NCBI GenBank assembly: GCA_003280105.1
Contig: QCFX01000001.1
Location: forward strand, 62,001-126,000
DNA length: 64,000 nt
Direction of reading: 5' to 3'
DNA from: Prochlorococcus sp. AG-363-N20
GTDB taxonomy: Bacteria; Cyanobacteriota; Cyanobacteriia; PCC-6307; Cyanobiaceae
Below the pieces are notes generated by a model. It was given only the letters and a program-made list of their open reading frames with translations, had not been told where the DNA came from and did not search any database. The position numbers and the translations under genes are program-made. Positions 20,792-29,425 of the stretch are shown here, piece after piece. The first letter of the stretch is position 1, and each line of letters opens with the position of its first letter.

Positions 20792-20959
20792 ATGGATGCA
20801 CTTGACCCACTCAGCCAAGTTGTTGGAGGGAATGCTCCTTCCCCGCTGTTGTTGATCATGGGATGTATTGGAGCATTCTTTGCAGGTGCCTTGATCACCT
20901 CGCTTTTAAGAGGCAGAGAAGAACAGGGTTGGTTTAAGCAAAAAGAGGAAGATAAATGA
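20792..20959 (+). CDS. 55-aa small TM ORF
   Basis: MDALDPLSQVVGGNAPSPLLLIMGCIGAFFAGALITSLLRGREEQGWFKQKEEDK; starts 2 nt after the upstream stop codon begins its spacer, i.e. 1 nt gap. Confidence 0.5.
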   Translation: MDALDPLSQVVGGNAPSPLLLIMGCIGAFFAGALITSLLRGREEQGWFKQKEEDK

Positions 20960-21081
20960 CTGATTTAGATAGAAACGTTGATGACGATTCCTATGACGAA
21001 AATGTCAGGCTTGATCTTGGGGCTTTGGCAATTCTTAAAAAGTTTTCCCTTTGTTTGATGAATAAGCCAGGTTTTCACTAG
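20956..21081 (+). CDS. 41-aa small ORF, ATGA overlap with upstream ORF
   Basis: MTDLDRNVDDDSYDENVRLDLGALAILKKFSLCLMNKPGFH. Confidence 0.4.
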   Translation: MTDLDRNVDDDSYDENVRLDLGALAILKKFSLCLMNKPGFH

Positions 21082-21206
21082 CTTTGTGTCCGTTTCAATA
21101 TTCCATTAGCTCATGAATCTTCTGGACAAAAGCCACAAAAGATCATTTTTAATGTAAGTATTTATACGTACTAGTTTAACTAGTAAATTTCCGTGTGAGG
21201 AACCCC

Positions 21207-22682
21207 ATGAAACTTTTCCAGCGTTTGCTGGTGGCTCCTGCTGCATTGGGCCTAATGGCTCCTGTTGCTGCAACCGCCGCTGCGCTAAACATCAACGATG
21301 TCTCTAGCTACTCCGACTCCGTCGAGTCAGTTAAGAGTCTTTCACAATTTTCCGACGTCTATCCAACAGACTGGGCTTATCAGGCTTTGAGCAATATGCT
21401 CGACCGCCATGGTTGCCCAGCTGTTACTGGTAATGGCGCCATGACCCGCTATGAAGCGGCAGCACTTTTAAACAAGTGCCTTGGCAAAGTTGCTCAAGTC
21501 AATACTGAAGAGCGTCGCCTTGTTAATGAGTTCTCTGCAGAACTTGCTGTTATCAAGGGTCGTCTTGATGGTGTAGAAGCCAATGCCGGCGGAATGCATC
21601 ATTCAGGAATGGGACATGTCGGTCATGGTGCAAGAACCATGATTATGGGTAAAACGGCTTTTGTTGTTGGTGGTGCTGAAGATGATGGCAATGTTTCAAG
21701 AGCAGTTACCTTTAACTACGACACAAAACTCGCGATTAAGACAAGTTTTAATGGAAAGGATTTGCTGAAAACTGTTGTTCGTACGGGCAATTTCAACAAT
21801 GCAGATACATTTGGGATGATGGGACCTGTACGGCTAGAGACAGCTTTTAATAGCAGCAATGCTTTAAACCTACATCGTGCGTATTATCAGTTTCCTGTAG
21901 GAAATAATTTCAACGCAACTGTTGGTCCCAGACTTCGCCAGGACGACTTGCTTGGCGTATGGCCTAGCGCATATCCAAATGATTCCATTCTGAATATCTT
22001 CACTTATGCCGGAGCCAATGCCGCTTATAGCAAAGAAATGGGCGCAGGTGCAGGTGTTACCTATGCCAAAGACAATTTGAGTGCATCTCTACTTTGGGTA
22101 GGCGATGAAGCCTCTACTTCTGATGCCGCTTCTGGTGGTATTGGTACAGAAGCAGGGTCTGATGACATCACAGCTCAGTTAGCTTGGGTTGGAGAAGGAT
22201 TCACTCTTGCTGCTGCTTACACCGTTTCTGATGGTGGACGCGATGACAGCGCTGCCGCAAGCAACGATGACTTCGAGGCTTGGGGCTTGAGCGGAGTGTA
22301 TGAGTTTGACTCCGATAAAGGCATTCTCCCTAGTTCCATCAGTGCTGGATTCGGTTGGAAGACCGTTGACAAGGAAGATGATGATGGAGCTGACGGCATC
22401 CAGAACAACTCTGATGATGTTGAAGACACTCAGACATGGTCCGTTGGACTTCTTTGGGACGGAGTTGGTGGTGAAGGCAATTCTCTTGGCATAGCCATGG
22501 GTACTGCTGAAGGCCACAGAGATGACTCTGGCTATGACGACCCAATGGCGTATGAGATCTTCTATTCCATGGCCGTAACTGACAGTATTACTGTTACCCC
22601 AGCTCTCTTTATTGTTGAGAAAGATGGTGAGGCTAATGATGATTACACCGGTGGCGTAGTCAAGACAACGTTCTCTTTCTGA
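21207..22682 (+). CDS. cyanobacterial SLH-domain carbohydrate-selective/Som-type porin (start MKLFQRLL preferred)
   Basis: signal peptide; SLH motif FSDVYPTDWAYQALSNMLDRHGC...MTRYEAAALLNKCL; C-terminal Phe beta-barrel. Confidence 0.88.
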   Translation: MKLFQRLLVAPAALGLMAPVAATAAALNINDVSSYSDSVESVKSLSQFSDVYPTDWAYQALSNMLDRHGCPAVTGNGAMTRYEAAALLNKCLGKVAQVNTEERRLVNEFSAELAVIKGRLDGVEANAGGMHHSGMGHVGHGARTMIMGKTAFVVGGAEDDGNVSRAVTFNYDTKLAIKTSFNGKDLLKTVVRTGNFNNADTFGMMGPVRLETAFNSSNALNLHRAYYQFPVGNNFNATVGPRLRQDDLLGVWPSAYPNDSILNIFTYAGANAAYSKEMGAGAGVTYAKDNLSASLLWVGDEASTSDAASGGIGTEAGSDDITAQLAWVGEGFTLAAAYTVSDGGRDDSAAASNDDFEAWGLSGVYEFDSDKGILPSSISAGFGWKTVDKEDDDGADGIQNNSDDVEDTQTWSVGLLWDGVGGEGNSLGIAMGTAEGHRDDSGYDDPMAYEIFYSMAVTDSITVTPALFIVEKDGEANDDYTGGVVKTTFSF

Positions 22683-22714
22683 GCTAAGTAAGCCTTTACT
22701 AAACTCAAGAAAGT

Positions 22715-22749
22715 AAAAGCTCTCACTAGAAATAGTGGGAGCTTTTTTT
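22715..22749 (+). terminator. rho-independent terminator after porin
   Basis: AAAGCTCTCACTAGAAATAGTGGGAGCTTTTTT. Confidence 0.85.
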
Positions 22750-22763
22750 AAGACGTTCGAACA

Positions 22764-22815
22764 AGTTGCTTATGAATTGAACTATGAAAACATGACTGAA
22801 GTATTGGTAGTGAGA
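22764..22815 (+). pseudogene. inverted fragment of the neighbouring minus-strand gene 22884-23366
   Basis: + strand encodes FEQVAYELNYENMTEVLV versus LKQLAYEMDYENMTEVLA in the gene. Confidence 0.75.
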
Positions 22816-22883
22816 ATGACGCTTAAGATCATTCATAAAAAGCCTTGCTGATCAACTTCCATTCACACAATATTCACACATTT

Positions 22884-23366
22884 TCAAAGGAAAGAAGGGT
22901 CTAAAAGTGATGGTCGATAAGAAAGTAAGAAAGGTCTTTGTTCACTCTTAACTGCAGTAATTACATCTTCTCCTGTGTGCCAAATCCATTGTTGTTGAGG
23001 CGATCTTCCGTCAACATCAACGCTTGTTCCAACAGGAGGCCCAAAACGATGTCTTAAACCCGCTAATACTTCAGTCATGTTTTCATAGTCCATTTCATAA
23101 GCAAGCTGTTTTAACCCATCCTTGTCTTCAACACGAACACGAAGACTATTCACAGGTAACCCGCTCATCTGAAAATCTCTAACTTCAAAAAGACCCCTAT
23201 TTAAATCTTCTTGAACAGGAGTCAAGGAAACTCCAAGATGGCTCTCTACACTTGAGAGATCCATCCCCCACGACAAACCTTCAACACAAGCCATCACAGG
23301 TTTAGGCGTTAATTGAATAAACAAAAGCAGAACTGCTATAGCAACGTATCTAAAAACCTTCATCAT
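22884..23366 (-). CDS. predicted secreted hypothetical protein
   Basis: signal peptide MKVFRYVAIAVLLLFIQLTPKPVMA. Confidence 0.65.
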   Translation of the reverse strand: MMKVFRYVAIAVLLLFIQLTPKPVMACVEGLSWGMDLSSVESHLGVSLTPVQEDLNRGLFEVRDFQMSGLPVNSLRVRVEDKDGLKQLAYEMDYENMTEVLAGLRHRFGPPVGTSVDVDGRSPQQQWIWHTGEDVITAVKSEQRPFLLSYRPSLLDPSFL

Positions 23367-23519
23367 CTAAATGCGATTGCGCCTTTCTCCAAAAGAAACT
23401 AGTCGGATCTAGAGGAGAAGCTTATCTTTTGTGAGCTATCAAACTTAAAATGGTCAAAACCTCCTAATGGGGAAAAGCCCTCGCTAACTGATCTCTTTAA
23501 AAACCAGTAGCCATCTCAT

Positions 23520-23662
23520 TCACACATTATTCACACACCGCAATTCCTGGAGATCTCTTGATATGACTGAAATTAACTACTGGCTAATGAAAAGTTAAAA
23601 ACCTTTTATACCAAGCGATCTCAAGGAATCGACAAAACCCATACCAGCAAAATACTAGCAAG
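23520..23662 (+). repeat. R7: EVE-head repeat, first of a tandem pair
   Basis: ATTCACACATTATTCACACACC...GATATGACTGAAATTAACTACTGGCTAATGAAAAGTT. Confidence 0.9.
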
Positions 23663-23784
23663 CATTTTCGCCCAAATCCCTTGATATGACTGAAATAAAC
23701 TACTGGCTAATGAAAAGTTCCCTTTAGTTGATAGCAAGCGCTTTCAGCGAATCGTCGAGATTTACTCAAACTTTATTCAAACTT
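23641..23784 (+). repeat. R8: EVE-head repeat, second of a tandem pair
   Basis: ATACCAGCAAAATACTAGCAAGC...GATATGACTGAAATAAACTACTGGCTAATGAAAAGTTCCCTTTAG. Confidence 0.9.
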
Positions 23785-23995
23785 GCATCCAAGAGATTAA
23801 TCACAAGTAAGTATCACTAAGAATTAGTGAACTCGATAAGTATTAGAGAATACTTAAATCCAATATTATGTATTTATTGAAACTCATTATAGTTAGTCTA
23901 TCAAGACAAAGCTCTGTTTTAGTGAGAAATGTACCAAAAAGAACAATAAGTACCTTCATTAATCTATATGTTTTAATCACTTTTATAAGGTTCAT

Positions 23996-24178
23996 ATGAA
24001 AAATTCCATCAGCACAAAAAAGCTAAATAGAGTTAAAGCAATCGTTAGGCATTTTAAAAATTCTCCTCCACAAGGATATGGCTATATATCTTCATCGATA
24101 ATGCGGCCTCTTGAAAAGAGAATCGATGACTATTGGATCCGTGAGATTGAACTTCACAATAGAGAATATGAAATATAA
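23996..24178 (+). CDS. hypothetical protein
   Basis: ORF track only. Confidence 0.4.
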   Translation: MKNSISTKKLNRVKAIVRHFKNSPPQGYGYISSSIMRPLEKRIDDYWIREIELHNREYEI

Positions 24179-24200
24179 ATATTTTAATCACAATTATTTT

Positions 24201-24368
24201 CTAAAAGCTTTCTTGACCAGCCTTTAATCTTGAAGGCCTCCCAATTTCTAATGACTCTTTCTTTGGAAGAACTTCAATCAAACTTTCATACGGATCAAGC
24301 TCGTTGGCTATCAAAAAAGATTCATATGGCTCTAATTCTGCAAAACATTGCTCATCATGAGAATTCAT
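24201..24368 (-). CDS. 55-aa hypothetical ORF (MNSHDEQCFAELEPYESFLIANELDPYESLIEVLPKKESLEIGRPSRLKAGQESF)
   Basis: read manually. Confidence 0.5.
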   Translation of the reverse strand: MNSHDEQCFAELEPYESFLIANELDPYESLIEVLPKKESLEIGRPSRLKAGQESF

Positions 24369-24406
24369 ACATAAATAGATAGAGACTATTGATTGAAAGA
24401 GAAGAA

Positions 24407-24436
24407 TTTATAGGAGCCAAAAGGCTCCTATAAATA
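24407..24436 (-). terminator. hairpin downstream of the Hli gene
   Basis: TTATAGGAGCC-AAAA-GGCTCCTATAA perfect stem. Confidence 0.65.
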
Positions 24437-24439
24437 TAA

Positions 24440-24565
24440 TTAAAATATGCCTGGAATTATTTGTCCTGTAGTGGCATATGTTCCAATTGCTACTAGAAAC
24501 CCAAGCATTGCTGCCCATCCATTATATTTTTCAGCTTTCTCACTCATCAGGTCTTTAGCAGTCAT
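24440..24565 (-). CDS. high-light-inducible (Hli/SCP) protein, 41 aa
   Basis: MTAKDLMSEKAEKYNGWAAMLGFLVAIGTYATTGQIIPGIF; Hli hallmark followed by TGQIIPGIF terminus. Confidence 0.92.
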   Translation of the reverse strand: MTAKDLMSEKAEKYNGWAAMLGFLVAIGTYATTGQIIPGIF

Positions 24566-24843
24566 AAGAAATCTCCAAAAAAAGGATAATAAAAAAATAT
24601 CAAAATAAGCACTTAGTCACTGTAATTAAAAATACATTTCATATCATTCACCAAGTTTATGTTCATTCTCTAGTTTGGAGTGATATCAATAGCTACAAAC
24701 TGCTTGAAATTTGTATAAATTAAATCCAATAGTTTTCAGGCTTCAAAAGCTTTCGCAGAGATCATCCTTGATAGTATCAATAACTACATAGTTGAAGGAT
24801 TAATTGCTTTAAATTAGTTAGTTGAATTAAACCATTTTTACGA

Positions 24844-25044
24844 ATGACATCAGAAGCAGGTACACAAGAATGTTATGCATTACTAAAAGCCAAGGTAAAT
24901 ATTGAAGAGGCAATACAAGTTATAGCAAAACTAAAGCATTCAGAGCATATAAAACAGCAATTACTAGCTGTTCACAACCAGCTTGAAGGCATGCATGAAC
25001 TTAAAAGACGCGTTGTTCAGTCAAATGCTGAATCTTCAATCTAA
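24844..25044 (+). CDS. hypothetical protein
   Basis: ORF track only. Confidence 0.45.
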   Translation: MTSEAGTQECYALLKAKVNIEEAIQVIAKLKHSEHIKQQLLAVHNQLEGMHELKRRVVQSNAESSI

Positions 25045-25134
25045 GAAATTTGACCTTATAGACCTGAGAGAAAGATTAAAGACTGTTTAACAGATCTCAA
25101 TCAGCTAAAAAGAAGTTGAGCTCGAAAAAATTAA

Positions 25135-25410
25135 TTGGCAATCTCAATCACATCACCCTGCCCTGAAAGCACTATCAACGAGTTAGGGATAAAGGAATGG
25201 CCAATATGGACTTGTGATCCAAGTTCATTTCCTTGGACATATAGCGACAAGGAGACTTGTTTAATTCTGGAAGGAGATGTGACGGTGACGCCTAACGAAG
25301 GTCAGCCTGTCAGGTTTGGGGTCGGGGATCTAGTTGTCTTTCCCAAAGGAATGTCTTGTACATGGGAAGTACATAAAGCAGTCCGAAAGCACTATCGTTT
25401 TGGTGACTAG
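25135..25410 (+). CDS. cupin domain protein
   Basis: WTYSDKETCLILEGDVTVTPNEGQPVRFGVGDLVVFPKGMSCTWEVHKAVRKHYRFGD. Confidence 0.85.
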   Translation: MAISITSPCPESTINELGIKEWPIWTCDPSSFPWTYSDKETCLILEGDVTVTPNEGQPVRFGVGDLVVFPKGMSCTWEVHKAVRKHYRFGD

Positions 25411-25437
25411 AAAATCAATGAGCCCCTAAGATCGAGG

Positions 25438-25588
25438 GTTTATTCAAACTTTATTCAAACCGTCCATTTCCGCCCAAACCCCTTGATATGACTGAAATTA
25501 ACTACTGGCTAATGAACAGTTATAAACCAATGATACCAATGGATCTCGGCGATCTCGGTAAATCTATTCTAGCAAAATTCTAGCAAGC
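25438..25588 (+). repeat. R9: EVE-head repeat
   Basis: TTATTCAAACTTTATTCAAACCG...ATGACTGAAATTAACTACTGGCTAATGAACAGT...ATTCTAGCAAAATTCTAGCAAG. Confidence 0.9.
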
Positions 25589-25752
25589 AAATAGGCGAGA
25601 AATATTCAATTTCATCTATCACAAGTTAGATGTCGCTAAAGATGTTCGGTACTACTTAGTTTTCAAGTCACCTCAAGAAGTATTAGGAGCATTGACGTAG
25701 TAATAGTGCTTGTAATGGGCTCTCCATTGGGTTTGTCTTTGGGAGAAATGGC

Positions 25753-26814
25753 TTAATACCTAATTAAATCTCCTTGATACCTGAGGTGATTATCTTCAAA
25801 GTTCTTTTGGAGATTTTCTAGGCGAACTACAAGCTTGTTATATCTTCGTGCTGAAGCAGAATCATCAAGATCAACCAAATCAAGTCTGCAAGTATCTAGA
25901 TATTCCAAAAAGTCTTTTGGTTCACATTTCCCTGCTCCTTTCCAGGAATGGAAATCTGAATGGACATTACCTTCAACTACCAAGATATTTTCATGTAAAT
26001 CAGCCAAGTCTGGCCGAGTATTCCTATCAAACAAATGGTGTCCGTCTAATTTCAGCCTGTTTCCTTGAGTCCTTTTTCTCCCTGTTACCTCACAAGTTTC
26101 TCCTGTTGCTCGTTTTGCAGCTGAAATTGCTTTATCAATATTCTTAGGAGCAGCTTTTAGTCTTTTTATTTCTCTTTTAAAGCAATCTTCCACAACCAAT
26201 CCCACTGCATCCATCCAAGCCGTACGAGCCTTTTTTTTCTTCACAGAGGATTTCTCTCTCATGTTGATTGCCATCCTGGCTATTCCTTTTTGACTCCATA
26301 ACCTTTCTTCTTCTAAAAGCACAAAATGCTTATCTATTTCAAGAGCTTCTGGTCCTTCTGCTGATCCTTCTTTTCGAAGACGGTCCAGAGTGTTTTTGTA
26401 TCCCGTACCATTAGTTTGAAGGATGTAAATAGTGCTTTTCTTAGGAACAAAGGCCAATTCATTTTTAATAATAAAATCCTCAGCAGATTCAACAAATTCT
26501 TGAGTAATTCGACGAGAAACAAGAGTTTTCTTTCTCTTTATCCTTCTTCGAGTTAGAAGCTCTTTAATAAAGTCTAGGAAACCATTTTTATCTTTTTCTA
26601 TATAAGCAGCAATAACTTCAACACCAGCCTCTGTAAATCTCCTAGCACGTCTACTGCGTCTACCATTCCTAGTGACAAATTCAAAATGTTTACCTTCTTT
26701 AAGCTTCCACCTGCCCGTTAGACCTGAATCGAAAGTCCTTACGATCTTATAGAGACTTGGTCTACTAATACCAAGAATAGTTGCAGTTTCTTTGTCAGTA
26801 AGTAGATCCTTCAT
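25753..26814 (-). CDS. HTH + HNH-endonuclease-like protein
   Basis: LTDKETATILGISRPSLYKIV HTH; CEVTGRK...DGHHLFDRNTRPDLADLHENILVVEGNVHSDFHSW HNH-like. Confidence 0.65.
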   Translation of the reverse strand: MKDLLTDKETATILGISRPSLYKIVRTFDSGLTGRWKLKEGKHFEFVTRNGRRSRRARRFTEAGVEVIAAYIEKDKNGFLDFIKELLTRRRIKRKKTLVSRRITQEFVESAEDFIIKNELAFVPKKSTIYILQTNGTGYKNTLDRLRKEGSAEGPEALEIDKHFVLLEEERLWSQKGIARMAINMREKSSVKKKKARTAWMDAVGLVVEDCFKREIKRLKAAPKNIDKAISAAKRATGETCEVTGRKRTQGNRLKLDGHHLFDRNTRPDLADLHENILVVEGNVHSDFHSWKGAGKCEPKDFLEYLDTCRLDLVDLDDSASARRYNKLVVRLENLQKNFEDNHLRYQGDLIRY

Positions 26815-26832
26815 TAGATAATTAAAAGGTCG

Positions 26833-27378
26833 TTAATCCATGAGGGCTATCAAGGAATCCTTCATGATATGTAAACGCTGAAAAACTCTTGGGTCACCGC
26901 CAGTATCTGGATGATGGAGCTTTGCTAAAGCCTTGAAGGCTTTTTTGACATCTTCTTTAGAAGCCGTATTGCTATCCAAACCAAAAATATGCCATGGCCG
27001 ATTGTTTTCTAAAACATCAATTCCGTTAATACATGTTGGCCCAATCCTCCCTGTCTCTTCAGGAGGAACACCGATCCATCTTCTATAGAGCTTCATCCAA
27101 TCTTCTCGGCTTCTTAACGCAAAAGTCTCTCCAGTCATTGACATCATGAATGTCTTGTCTTTTCTCAACTCCAGGGCATTCCTACATCCAAATTTCAGCA
27201 AAACTGCTGACTTGGCTTGCGCTGCAGTCATTGGCGGTTCTGAAAATGGAGCACCGTTAACTTTTTGAGCAAAATCAAAGAGGACTTCATCCGTCCACAA
27301 ATCATCTCTCCTGAGCTGAGTAATCAACTCCATTACTTGAGGTTTAGAAAGTCGCTTGCGCCTTGGTGCCATAACCAA
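26833..27378 (-). CDS. J-domain (DnaJ-like) protein
   Basis: C-terminal KEDVKKAFKALAKLHHPDTGGDPRVFQRL with HPD. Confidence 0.8.
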   Translation of the reverse strand: MVMAPRRKRLSKPQVMELITQLRRDDLWTDEVLFDFAQKVNGAPFSEPPMTAAQAKSAVLLKFGCRNALELRKDKTFMMSMTGETFALRSREDWMKLYRRWIGVPPEETGRIGPTCINGIDVLENNRPWHIFGLDSNTASKEDVKKAFKALAKLHHPDTGGDPRVFQRLHIMKDSLIALMD

Positions 27379-27512
27379 TTATTAGCAGATCAGCTTTTTT
27401 ATACATTTTATTTTGCCGGGCTCTGAAAAGGCTTTCAGAACAAGGGAGGATAGAACTTGCCACATGATTCTCCCAAAGCACTGCAAAAGCTAAAAGCTCA
27501 AACCAGATAATT

Positions 27513-27711
27513 GAGTCAAAATGAAAAAAGGGGAATCTTGTACAAATTCCAGCAAAATTCGAGCAAGCCTCTAACCCTCAACTAGCCCTCTAACCTCTTT
27601 TATCGCAATGGCTGAAAAAGATATCTCGTATTGGCTAATGAAAAGTTCCTTTTGAGTGATAGCAAGCGATCTCAGCGAACCAGGAATTTCTATTCAAACT
27701 TTATTCAAACT
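27513..27711 (+). repeat. R10: EVE-head repeat, closest to the intact gene
   Basis: ATGGCTGAAAAAGATATCTCGTATTGGCTAATGAAAAGT identical to 34561-34599. Confidence 0.95.
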
Positions 27712-27818
27712 AGAGAAATGGCAGAAATGAAAGAAGAAAAAATCAGGGATACATAATGAAAATGGTTATCGTTCTCATGTTCTGATATTTTCGTAGGGAG
27801 ATTGTCATTGTTCAAAAA

Positions 27819-28604
27819 ATGAGCCAGACATGGCTGATCTCGGGTTCGCCAGGCTGCGGCAAAACCAGCTGGATACTCAAAACAATGCGAAGCCATCAAG
27901 GCAAATGCGGATATTTGCGACTAGATGGCTATCCCTCTAACGAGCTAGAGCAGGTATCTGACTCAGGAATCGATAAGGCATTTCTCAAGGATCAATTCCC
28001 TGAACTAATAGATCTATCGGGTTCCCATCATGCCTCCAGATCGCAACAAGGCGACCTGCTCACATTGATAGAGCTTCCCCAGTTCCAGGCTCCTCAGCAT
28101 GCAGGCATAACGGGTATGGATCCTCGCGTCAAAAATCAGCTTGAAGCCTTGCAACTTCATCCTGACAGGTATCTCCACTTTGGTCGGGATCCTGAATTAC
28201 CAAACAAAGACACATTGGAATTCAAAAAACTTGAATATTTCAGCCTCAGTCTTAAAGCCAGCGTCTGGGATCCACCCAGTCTGAATACCTTGTGGTTCGA
28301 GCTAGTGAACGGAGCATATGGCGACGTCTATCGAGCTAAGGCCTTGATGAACTTGCCAGATGGTCGCTCTATGTTCTTCAACTGGATCGTGAGTCAAGAA
28401 AGCTCACAGTTCCTTCCACTTGAAGAAATTTCAGCTCCAAATGGCAGGCCTGCCAGCTTATCTGAGCTTGTCGTGCAAGGAAAACATCTTGATGGCTTAC
28501 GTATTCAATCAACGATCGACCTCTGCCTACTAAACGATGCCGTACTTGAGATGCATCAAATGCCTCTTAGGGATCGACAAAAAGAAGCTATTCCCTCAAC
28601 TTAA
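27819..28604 (+). CDS. P-loop NTPase, CobW/COG0523-like
   Basis: TWLISGSPGCGKTSWI Walker A. Confidence 0.65.
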   Translation: MSQTWLISGSPGCGKTSWILKTMRSHQGKCGYLRLDGYPSNELEQVSDSGIDKAFLKDQFPELIDLSGSHHASRSQQGDLLTLIELPQFQAPQHAGITGMDPRVKNQLEALQLHPDRYLHFGRDPELPNKDTLEFKKLEYFSLSLKASVWDPPSLNTLWFELVNGAYGDVYRAKALMNLPDGRSMFFNWIVSQESSQFLPLEEISAPNGRPASLSELVVQGKHLDGLRIQSTIDLCLLNDAVLEMHQMPLRDRQKEAIPST

Positions 28605-28609
28605 TCGCC

Positions 28610-29425
28610 ATGAATCACGCAATTATCTCCTGTCTACACGCCAATCTCCCTGCAGCGGAAGCTGTCTTGAATGACATTGATAGGCAAGGGATTGACACCA
28701 TTACCTGTCTTGGTGATCTAGTGGGCTATGGCCCCCAGCCCAACGAAGTAGTTGAGCTGATACGAAAGCGTGGTATAGCGACCTGCCAGGGCTGCTGGGA
28801 TGAAGATATCATCGATGGTCTTAATGCCTGCGAGTGCAGCTACCCTTCTCAGCTAGCAGAAAGACGTGGGCACCTGGCCCACCAATGGACAGATGATCAG
28901 CTAACGGACGAAAACAAAAGTTTTTTGGCCAGCCTCCCAACATCATTACGTCGTGATCGACTCCTCTTCGTGCATGGCAGTCCCAACAGTCAGCATGAGT
29001 ATCTTCTGCCGGACATGGATGCATTTGCAGCTCTCGAGCGAGTAGAAACAGCAGGGGCCGATATTCTCTTTTGCGGGCATACTCACCAGCCTTATGTACG
29101 TGAATTGAGAGATGGATCTATTCGTGTACGTTTACAAAATGCCGACCATGGCAACGATCAGGGTGAAGAACTAACCCTGCCGATGCGCAAAATCGTCAAT
29201 GCTGGATCAGTGGGCGAGCCACGTCATGGAAGTACCAATGCCACCTATGTAATTCACAACGATGCAACTGATGAAGTTGAGATAAAAGAGGTGGCCTATG
29301 ACGTTGGTCGAACGTGTCAAGCGATTGTCGAGGCGGGGCTACCGAAAGTCTTCGCATGGCGATTGAGTCATGGTTTTGAATTCGCCGAACAGGCTGAAGA
29401 TGCAAGTCATGTGTGTGAACGATGA
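28610..29425 (+). CDS. metallophosphoesterase (YfcE/MJ0936-like)
   Basis: CLHANLPAAEAVL, CLGDLVGYGPQPNEV, FVHGSPN, CGHTHQPY, VNAGSVGEPRHG. Confidence 0.9.
   Translation: MNHAIISCLHANLPAAEAVLNDIDRQGIDTITCLGDLVGYGPQPNEVVELIRKRGIATCQGCWDEDIIDGLNACECSYPSQLAERRGHLAHQWTDDQLTDENKSFLASLPTSLRRDRLLFVHGSPNSQHEYLLPDMDAFAALERVETAGADILFCGHTHQPYVRELRDGSIRVRLQNADHGNDQGEELTLPMRKIVNAGSVGEPRHGSTNATYVIHNDATDEVEIKEVAYDVGRTCQAIVEAGLPKVFAWRLSHGFEFAEQAEDASHVCER

Noticed and set aside
22179-22545. Several antisense or alternate-frame ORFs inside the porin
   Set aside because: Low-complexity shadow frames of a strongly supported porin CDS.
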